From Bacillus_BD sp963765265 (GTDB lineage: Bacteria > Bacillota > Bacilli > Bacillales > Cytobacillaceae), in contig CAVXVN010000017.1 of assembly GCA_963765265.1 (NCBI GenBank), positions 62,001-126,000 of the forward strand: a stretch of DNA of 64,000 nucleotides, given 5' to 3'. The notes beneath the pieces are model-generated. The model was not told where the DNA came from, made no database searches, and saw only the letters and a list, made by a program, of their open reading frames with translations. A program made the translations under genes and the position numbers. Positions within the stretch are counted from its first letter, which is position 1. Each line of letters begins with the position of its first letter. Below, in pieces: positions 57,464-64,000 of this stretch.

Positions 57464-58838
57464 CTATTTTTGGCGTTTAGATTTTATACTATTTTCATTG
57501 AAATTGAACCAATTTTTATATTTGTTATTATCATTATTTCGATTATGGCTAGGAAAACCATCGGATTTTTGATACCGATTGTTCCTTTCCTTTAAATTAG
57601 ATTTATTATTTTCGTTATATCCAATGTAACTTCCTTTATTAGTGGACTTTTTGTTTTTTTGTGAATCATGATCGGCCTTGTGCTTATTTTTTCTCTGATT
57701 ATCTTCGTTGGGTACGTTATTCTTTTTCGGTTTTTCCCAATGTTTATCAATTTGCTCCATGACTACATCAGGATCTGTTTCACGTGCTAACATTGTTTTT
57801 TGTGAATCATGATCGGCCTCTTGTTTATTTTTTCTCTGATTATCTTCGTTGGGTACGTTATTCTTTTTCGATTTTTCCCAATGTTTATCAATTTGCTCCA
57901 TGACTACATCAGGATCTGTTCCACGTGCTAACATTGTTTTTTGTGAATCATGATCGGCCTCTTGTTTATTTTTTCTCTGATTATCTTCGTTGGGTACGTT
58001 ATTCTTTTTCGATTTTTCCCAATGTTTATCAATTTGCTCCATGACTACATCAGGATCTGTTCCACGTGCTAACATTGTTTTTACCCACTCTTCTTTAAAT
58101 ACTTTGTGTACTAAACTTTCTAGCTGTGTCACATATATTTGTTCGTCATTTGTTGTTAACAATTTATCGCTTAGACCCTTCAATTTATCCTTTTTTGACT
58201 GTTTTTTTATAAGAACCTGGTAAATTTGTCGAGAAAGTTCTTCCATCCGAATATAATGCTTCCATTCCTCATATAATTCCGGGGAAAGTGCTTGTACATG
58301 GGATAAGAATAATTCTTTATACTCTTCTCCAAAAGAGGTTAACAATTTCCGTGGATATGGATAGACACGATCACGCCAAACCGTCCTCGCCACATCGATT
58401 ACTTTCAAATTGCCATCAGGTTGCAGGTAGATTTGTCTCTTATGATGGTCAATTCGATCATAGCCAATTTCTTTAAATGTAATTAACATATTAATTAATT
58501 TCATGGATAACTCTTCAGTTAATGGATGCGATTGCAGATATTCACGCAAATCTACACCTTTGATGATTTCCATTGCAATATAAAGCGGTCCCTTCTGCAT
58601 AAACTTCAGGAAAGAGGTTTGTATGTTGTCCTAAAGTAAGAGCATAATGTTCACGTTCGCAATCCTCTGTGTTACCAAACACTTTTACACATATTTCATC
58701 TGAAAATTGAAAAACGGCTCCTTGACGCCCTTTGCCAATCATCGTAAGTGGTGAATGATTGACCACCTCAACGTCCGCATTTTCTAAATTTTTAACTTCA
58801 ATTTCTCCCATGCATTTTTCCAAGTATTCAGTATCCAA
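57464..58838 (-). CDS. Kinase-fold protein with three 47-residue tandem repeats, frameshifted
   Basis: From TTG 58838 (GAAGGGGG site) the N-terminal part is a protein-kinase-like fold: MIGKGRQGAVFQFSDEI (Gly loop), ICVKVFG (Lys), AMEIIKGVDLREYL (hinge), and NLKVIDVAR in place of DFG. Frames join at about 58580-58600. After a helical segment, residues TMLARGTDPDVVMEQIDKHW with an EKSKKNNVPNEDNQRKN tail are repeated three times, then a Ser/Asn/Lys-rich tail follows. The standard HRD motif is replaced by a YDRIDHHKRQIYL stretch. CotH/CotS-like coat kinases are the best comparison, by context and fold only. Confidence 0.75.
57656..58078 (-). repeat. Three tandem 141-base repeats inside the kinase-fold gene
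   Basis: Units at 57938-58078, 57797-57937 and 57656-57796 encode 47 residues each. The first two are identical in protein; the third has Gly-to-Glu (ARGTDP to ARETDP), Ser-to-Pro and Gln-Glu to His-Lys changes. Copy number can vary by recombination in such arrays. Confidence 0.9.
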
Positions 58839-58986
58839 TTATTTCCCCCTTCTTTCCTCCAAGAATACATTCTCTTATCTCCATATATTAATAAGCAGAA
58901 ACACTATAAATGGGAAGTGTAAACACCTAGAAATTGAAAATGTATTTTCACTAAAGTCCAAAGTATGATGTATGATGCGATAGATT

Positions 58987-59033
58987 AAAAAGAAAACAGA
59001 CTCATCGCATGGATAAGTCTGTTTTCTTTTTAA
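58987..59033 (-). terminator. Terminator of sqhC
   Basis: AGAAAACAGACT and AGTCTGTTTTCT arms; A/T tracts on both sides. Confidence 0.85.
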
Positions 59034-59057
59034 TTTTGAAGTTGTGCCTCAACGTTT

Positions 59058-60953
59058 TTACACTAAATACTTATTCTGAAAATGTGATAGCGCAAGCAGT
59101 GGAAATATATATTGGTAGCTATGATAGTGAATATAAAAAGCTCCTGCCATTCCCTGCCCTTTTGGATAGGATGTCGTCCAATCATTTTGATCCATATTCT
59201 TCAGCAAATAATCAACTCCATTCTTAATTGAATGTGTTGGTTTTTCAGACGATGCAATGAGAGCATCGACAGCCCATGCTGTATGTGTTAGTGTACTTGT
59301 TTTTAATGGAATATACTTTTTCTCTCTATCACTTCTACATGATTCTCCCCATCCTCCGTCATTATTTTGGATCTCATTCAACCATTTGATTGATTTAGTG
59401 ATCGAATGGTTAGTTGGCAACACTCCAACCGCTCTTAATCCAGTAATAGCTGCCCAAGTTCCGTATATAAAACAAATCCCCCAGCGCCCATACCATGAAC
59501 CATTCATTTCTTGATGATTAACTAACCAATTGATAGCGGATCTAACGGATGTCTGATTGTTTGTTAGATTCGTATAAGAACCAAGAAATTCTAATGTTCT
59601 CCCCGTTAAGTCTGCAGATGATGGATCATTGATGAGATATTCTGCACCTTCGATTGGAAACAGTTGTAGCAATCGGTTATTTGTATTCTTTTCAAAACTA
59701 GGCCATCCTCCGTCAGTATTTTGCATGGATAATACCCAACGGATTCCTTTCTCCCAGGCTTGAAGGTATACTGGGTCATTCTGTACATTTCTGGAAATTG
59801 ATCTTAGCGAAGCGGTTGTATCATCAACATCTGGTTGAATCGTGTTGATGTCTGAAAATCCCCATCCTCCTGGTGACCCAAATCGATTGTGAACAACCCA
59901 ATCACCATACTTGTATTGCTGACGACCCAGTAAATAATCGTTGGCCTTTTTCACCGCAGGATCTGCTGATGAAACTCCAGCTTCCTGTAAGACAAAATTG
60001 ATTAAGGATGTGTTCCAAACAGTTGCTGTTGTATATTGCATATGTGGCAACCCGTTTATTTCACACTTCATTGATTTTAAACCGCTCACAGCTTTTACGA
60101 TGAGCGGTGACGTTTTTTCATATCCAAGGGAGAGTAATGCAAAAATCATCAAAAAGGTTGAGCTAAAATAACTTAATAAAGTTCCATCTGGTTCAATACG
60201 AGCAAGCATATATTGTTTTGCATGTTCTGTTGCAAGTTGATGAATCTGGCTAGGTAATCCTATTAGACTATTGATACCTTGTTCAATAATGGAATGAAGT
60301 GAACGCCATTCTTTCAATTCCCTAAAGCTAAATGAATGATCGATCTGTCCATTGTACCTGCTTAGGAATAAATTTGATAAATCGGGGCTTTTTTTAGTTG
60401 TTAAACGAAATTTCTTATCAGTAAGAAGCATGATTGGAGTTAGATTGGCTCTTCCAAATACAGAAAAATGATAAAAGTTTATAGGAAATGAAGGAGGAAG
60501 TAAGATCATTTCGAGTGGAAGCGGATTAAAACTGGGCCATTTCAACTGTCCAGTCATGGCGAGCATTATTTTTGTGAACATATGGGAGTTTTCTATTCCT
60601 CCGTTTGATAAAATAAATTGTTTAGCTTTCAACAATCTTTGATCTTTTTGATCGTAATATCCAGAATAGAGGAGTGCATAATACGCCTCTACTGTAGCTG
60701 ACACATTTCCCATGGGTTCATCATAATAAAGCTTCCACGCTCCATTTTTCTCTTGTCTGCTTATGATTCGTTCTGTGAGTTGGTTGATTAAATTTTCCTC
60801 ATGAATGTCTAATGACCTTAATAAAATGATCATATAACAATCTGTTGAAATTCCAGTTTCAAATGGATAATTCCATGAACCATTGGGAGATTGGTCTTGC
60901 CTTAAGATTTCTATAATCCGGTTCATTCCATCTGTAATTTGATCTTTTATCAT
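59058..60953 (-). CDS. sqhC: Sporulenol/squalene-hopene-type cyclase
   Basis: 631 residues, the same length as B. subtilis SqhC, which cyclises tetraprenyl-beta-curcumene to sporulenol in spores. The catalytic acid motif is QPDVDDTTASL (DxDD), and QW repeats such as QNTDGGWPSF, QEMNGSWYGRWG and QNNDGGWGES stabilise the barrel. Start ATG 60953. The gene ends the spore-linked block and is divergent from the DUF2515 gene. Substrate is inferred from family and organism. Confidence 0.92.
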   Translation of the reverse strand: MIKDQITDGMNRIIEILRQDQSPNGSWNYPFETGISTDCYMIILLRSLDIHEENLINQLTERIISRQEKNGAWKLYYDEPMGNVSATVEAYYALLYSGYYDQKDQRLLKAKQFILSNGGIENSHMFTKIMLAMTGQLKWPSFNPLPLEMILLPPSFPINFYHFSVFGRANLTPIMLLTDKKFRLTTKKSPDLSNLFLSRYNGQIDHSFSFRELKEWRSLHSIIEQGINSLIGLPSQIHQLATEHAKQYMLARIEPDGTLLSYFSSTFLMIFALLSLGYEKTSPLIVKAVSGLKSMKCEINGLPHMQYTTATVWNTSLINFVLQEAGVSSADPAVKKANDYLLGRQQYKYGDWVVHNRFGSPGGWGFSDINTIQPDVDDTTASLRSISRNVQNDPVYLQAWEKGIRWVLSMQNTDGGWPSFEKNTNNRLLQLFPIEGAEYLINDPSSADLTGRTLEFLGSYTNLTNNQTSVRSAINWLVNHQEMNGSWYGRWGICFIYGTWAAITGLRAVGVLPTNHSITKSIKWLNEIQNNDGGWGESCRSDREKKYIPLKTSTLTHTAWAVDALIASSEKPTHSIKNGVDYLLKNMDQNDWTTSYPKGQGMAGAFYIHYHSYQYIFPLLALSHFQNKYLV

Positions 60954-61035
60954 ACTTTTCCCTCTCCCTTTACTTTTAACTTAATGATTAATATTCGAAA
61001 AACAGCAAGATCATTCATAAAGGGAGTGGACACAT

Positions 61036-62178
61036 TTGTGGAAATTCAAGAAACCAAGTCAACTGTCACTCTCTCAATCTCTTATAAAAATAAAAAAGGA
61101 GTTAAAGAAAAAGGAAAAGAAATCCATACCTAAAAGAGAACTTACCTTGGAAGAAATAGCTCTGGTTCAACAAATCCAGGATCAGACAAAGAACTTAAAT
61201 AAAAATAATGTAACAAGAACAAAAGCCTATCTTGAATTTTATAATCGCCACCCTGAAATACATTGGGCTTTTTTAGGACATATGGTCTCTCGTAATGGTG
61301 GATGGAATATGACTGATTTAAAAGGTGGTTTACTCACAGACCTGCTTACACAAAAAGAAAGAGTTTCATTTTTTGCATTTTTAGAACGGGGTAACTGGCT
61401 GATTTTTCAAGATGCCTTTCCGCAGTTTTTGATTTATGAAGAAAGCATGAAAAGAGGACAAAACCTATTTTATCTTTTGCCTTATTTCCATGTTTCCATG
61501 TTTATGGAAACTCTTTGGAATCAATTTTGGGAAGAACAGGACTCTTATGTACTTACGGTTGCATTAATAATAAATGAACAAAGTTATTTGGAATCAAGAG
61601 TGCTTCAAAATCCATCTTTTAAAAAAGAAGTTTTTAGTAAATTGGAGTTTAAATTGCAGGATTTACTATCCATGAATCATATTCTCTTTCCCTGTCTCAA
61701 AAATGGAGAAATACAATTAGCAGGCCAAACTCTGCATCATTTTGAAAGTTTACACGAACGTATTCTTTTAGGAAAACGATTGTATGCCATTTTGTTTAGC
61801 GATCAACATCGATTAAAAATGACTGAAATATGGGCAACGAGTCATCCCCATTCGGGTTCGAGAAAAGATTACTGGCCACATATTTTTAATGATATTAATG
61901 AGGGTGTACCAGGTAAGGCGTTAAAACCAAGGATCCAATCATGTAAAATCGTTCCAGGATCCTTTCGTATTTATAGCCCAAAACTGGCGTTTGCTTGGAA
62001 AAATCGAGAGCATAAACAGGCAGAAATTGTAGACTGGTTTCAAAACTGGAATGTTGTAAAGTACCTGACCGATTCAGGAGAAAATATAGATGGAGAGATT
62101 GAAAATGACTATTGCAAAACGCTCGAAAGACTTGAATTCGCAGCAATCACAAAAAAAGCAATGTTCCTATTGGATTAG
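61036..62178 (+). CDS. DUF2515 family protein (YppC-like)
   Basis: 380 residues from TTG 61036, with AAAGGGAG upstream. RNGGWNMTDLKGGLL is the hallmark stretch; the rest is helical and soluble. By memory it matches DUF2515, which includes B. subtilis YppC; function unknown. The next gene starts inside its 3 prime end. Confidence 0.75.
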   Translation: MWKFKKPSQLSLSQSLIKIKKELKKKEKKSIPKRELTLEEIALVQQIQDQTKNLNKNNVTRTKAYLEFYNRHPEIHWAFLGHMVSRNGGWNMTDLKGGLLTDLLTQKERVSFFAFLERGNWLIFQDAFPQFLIYEESMKRGQNLFYLLPYFHVSMFMETLWNQFWEEQDSYVLTVALIINEQSYLESRVLQNPSFKKEVFSKLEFKLQDLLSMNHILFPCLKNGEIQLAGQTLHHFESLHERILLGKRLYAILFSDQHRLKMTEIWATSHPHSGSRKDYWPHIFNDINEGVPGKALKPRIQSCKIVPGSFRIYSPKLAFAWKNREHKQAEIVDWFQNWNVVKYLTDSGENIDGEIENDYCKTLERLEFAAITKKAMFLLD

Positions 62179-62566
62179 AAATGCTTCGAATTTTATTTCA
62201 ACTGTACTATTTGCAACTTTAATTGGAACGTATCTTGATCTATATTTTGTAGGCAGTGGGTTTTATTTCTTTCCTATGAGACCTTTTCCAACTATATTTT
62301 CAATCAATATTCTTTTTACCTTAATAGGACTTCCGTTTTTAATTGGTTTCTTTATTATTGTCTGTCATAGAGTGATTTTATGGAAAAAAATAGGGATGAT
62401 ACTCATATTGAGCCTATTCATGTCTATTACAGAAAAAATGTCTGAAACATGGGGTTTTTTTAGTCATAATGAGTCATGGAAACACATCTATTCCTTCATT
62501 GGCTACTCCGTTTTTTTAACGGTTATCTATTCTTTTTATCATTGGTTCACACAAAGTAGGCGCTAG
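62105..62566 (+). CDS. Four-helix membrane protein (CBO0543-like)
   Basis: 153 residues from ATG 62105, after ATGGAGAG. Four hydrophobic segments with LIGTYLDLYFVGSGFYFFPM and a C-terminal MSETWGFFSH element, matching the pattern of the CBO0543 family found in spore-formers. It overlaps the DUF2515 gene by 74 bases. Function unknown. Confidence 0.75.
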   Translation: MTIAKRSKDLNSQQSQKKQCSYWIRNASNFISTVLFATLIGTYLDLYFVGSGFYFFPMRPFPTIFSINILFTLIGLPFLIGFFIIVCHRVILWKKIGMILILSLFMSITEKMSETWGFFSHNESWKHIYSFIGYSVFLTVIYSFYHWFTQSRR

Positions 62567-62633
62567 TTTTTTCACAATGGATCTAGAATTAGGTGTTTAC
62601 TGAGTATTCCCCACCATTTTCCTAAAAAAAGAA

Positions 62634-62663
62634 AAAGGCAACCACATATACTCGGTTGCCTTT
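62634..62663 (+). terminator. Terminator of the DUF2515 operon
   Basis: AAAGGCAACC and GGTTGCCTTT flank ACATATACTC. Confidence 0.85.
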
Positions 62664-62770
62664 ACATTCAATCATAATTCTTTACCATTTCAGTCATAAC
62701 CCAATTGGTTTATACCTGTTACACCCGTGCTCTTTTGCATCACCTTTTTGGTATATCAGTTGTTTAAAGA

Positions 62771-63218
62771 TTAATTTAACACTTGATTAATCTTTTCCAT
62801 TAAACTTGATATTTCATTTGCGGTTGTCAGGATTTCTGAATTTTCAAGTGCAGCAGGGTCTAATGTACCGTTTTCTATATTGTCTAAGTACATATCGATT
62901 CCTTCTTCTAGCTTTGCATTAGAGCTTACAATTTGATTATGAATATCCTCTGCAACAGATAGGAGGCTCTATTTCATTAAACGAATGAATTTGTTCTTTC
63001 ATTTGTCCAAGTTCATTTTCTAAATTCTGTCTCGCTGTCTCATCTGTGACTGCCTCTTTTGCGAGTTGAGGAACTTCATTTGCAAATGTTTTTGTTGAAT
63101 TTATATATTCTGTTGTGATATCAGCGTACTCTACAGTATCATTAACCTCTCCGATTAAAGAACATCCGTTAAGGAATAATAATCCAATCATTCCAAATAC
63201 CGTTAAAAACTTCTTCAT
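62771..63218 (-). CDS. Lipoprotein, DUF6376-like, frameshifted
   Basis: From ATG 63218 (GGGAGGATC site): signal peptide ending LNGC (lipobox Cys 19), then a helical domain VEYADITTEYINSTKTFANE. The frame breaks at about 62963 in CCTCCTATC; the next frame continues SVAEDIHNQIVSSNAKLEEG, LDNIENGTLDPAALENSE to stop 62771. Total about 148 residues. By recollection this is the DUF6376 family of Bacillus lipoproteins; role unknown. Confidence 0.75.
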
Positions 63219-63469
63219 TATGATCCTCCCTCAAAATAAATCTAGTGCCACTTACAAATATATTATACATCCGACCCTTAATTCCCTCTAATATAAAAGA
63301 ATTAATTTCTTAAGAAATCTCAGTTTAAAACCATTGGGAGAACGACAATAGTTCAATATATTTTCATTATTTTTAAAAATACACTATATTTGAGTAATAA
63401 ATAATTAATATATTTATACATGTTTTTACATTTAATAAAAAACTAGGTTTATAGAAAGAAGGATTTTAA

Positions 63470-64000
63470 ATGCTTGTAAATAAAAGATTTAATCAAAGTG
63501 TATTGTTTATTTTCGTGAGTAGTATAGGTGGATTTCTTTTATCATTAACCGGTCTTGGAATTGGATGGATGATTGGAACGATTGTGTTAGCTGCTTTTCT
63601 TTCTTTTCGTCAACCGACTTGGTTAGAAATAACAAGTGTACCTAATGGCCTTCCCTCTTCTTGGTTAAAAGTAGGTCAATTGCTTTTAGCGGTTGAGTTG
63701 GGTCGAAATATTAATTTATCAGTATTACAAACTTTTAGTCAAAATTGGTTAACGATTACAATTATGCTCTTACTTTCCATTATTTTTTCACTTATTTCTG
63801 GGGTGATCCTATGGAAATTTAGTCAATCAGATATGCTTACTAGCTTCTTTGCTACAGCACCGGGAGGAGTGGCAACCATGCCTGGTATTGCAGAAGAAGT
63901 AGGTGCTAATACTGCAGTTGTGAGCATTATTCAAACGATGCGTATTTTTCTAGTTGTACTAACCATTCCGTTCATTGCTTCTTCGTGGCTTGCGACCCCA
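63470..64000 (+). CDS. AbrB-family (PF05145-type) membrane protein, partial
   Basis: The first 177 codons of a gene that runs off the window. ATG 63470 follows AAGAAGGA. Several membrane segments and the family motif FFATAPGGVATMPGIAEEVG with TMRIFLVVLTIP are present. This AbrB family (unrelated to the transition-state regulator) was once annotated as ammonia monooxygenase; a transport or membrane function is likely. Confidence 0.85.
   Translation, partial: MLVNKRFNQSVLFIFVSSIGGFLLSLTGLGIGWMIGTIVLAAFLSFRQPTWLEITSVPNGLPSSWLKVGQLLLAVELGRNINLSVLQTFSQNWLTITIMLLLSIIFSLISGVILWKFSQSDMLTSFFATAPGGVATMPGIAEEVGANTAVVSIIQTMRIFLVVLTIPFIASSWLATP

Overview
The window reads as chromosome of an AT-rich, endospore-forming Bacillaceae (Firmicutes). 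The evidence is the set of small acid-soluble spore protein genes (sspP, sspO, sspN, tlp), a CotY/CotZ-type coat protein, a sporulenol (squalene-hopene type) cyclase, strong GGAGG ribosome binding sites, frequent TTG/GTG starts, and a gene order around aconitase that matches what I recall of Bacillus subtilis: sspP-sspO-citB-yneN-sspN-tlp-yneP-yneQ-(yneR position)-plsY-yneT-parE-parC.

Layout. 0-16 kb is mixed: a ParM-type actin gene with a small partner, a CotZ-like coat gene, a GH13 alpha-glucosidase, a cold-shock gene with a structured leader, sbcDC, a LytE-like LysM/NlpC hydrolase, an ABC-F ATPase, and a two-gene ring-cleavage/decarboxylation unit resembling the protocatechuate 2,3-cleavage genes praA and praH. 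16-23 kb holds a LysR regulator, two lipoprotein genes, a GufA-type ZIP transporter, tRNA-Arg(CCT), and selD. 23-42 kb is the conserved spore/aconitase/topoisomerase IV block. 42-49 kb is accessory: a free-standing LAGLIDADG endonuclease followed by a broken small gene, an unrecognised two-helix membrane protein, small unknown genes, and a decaying PadR/HAAS pair. 49-62 kb has a LysM-Gmad2 protein, an EamA transporter, a flavin reductase, a soluble chemoreceptor-like protein, then galU-ugd, a HipA-like kinase-fold protein, a glycosyltransferase, a repeat-bearing kinase-fold protein and the sporulenol cyclase, together looking like a spore-surface locus. The window ends inside an AbrB-family membrane protein gene.

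The most interesting signal concerns selenium. selD carries an in-frame TGA exactly at its catalytic Cys position (reading ...AG-Sec-GCKIGP...). About 10 kb away a HesB-like gene in the yneR position carries an in-frame TGA exactly where homologues have the conserved Cys (GIG-Sec-G), followed by a plausible bacterial SECIS hairpin. Divergent from selD lies only a roughly 100-codon C-terminal remnant of selA, with an internal stop. The window thus holds two apparent selenoprotein genes beside a broken gene of the Sec-tRNA machinery.

Caution: about 20 genes, including aconitase, sbcC, galU and ugd, are interrupted by single-base frameshifts while every frame still encodes conserved sequence. 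This is better explained by indel errors in the sequence than by gene death. The features below therefore join the pieces and give the break positions. The selA remnant and the TGA codons cannot be explained by single indels.
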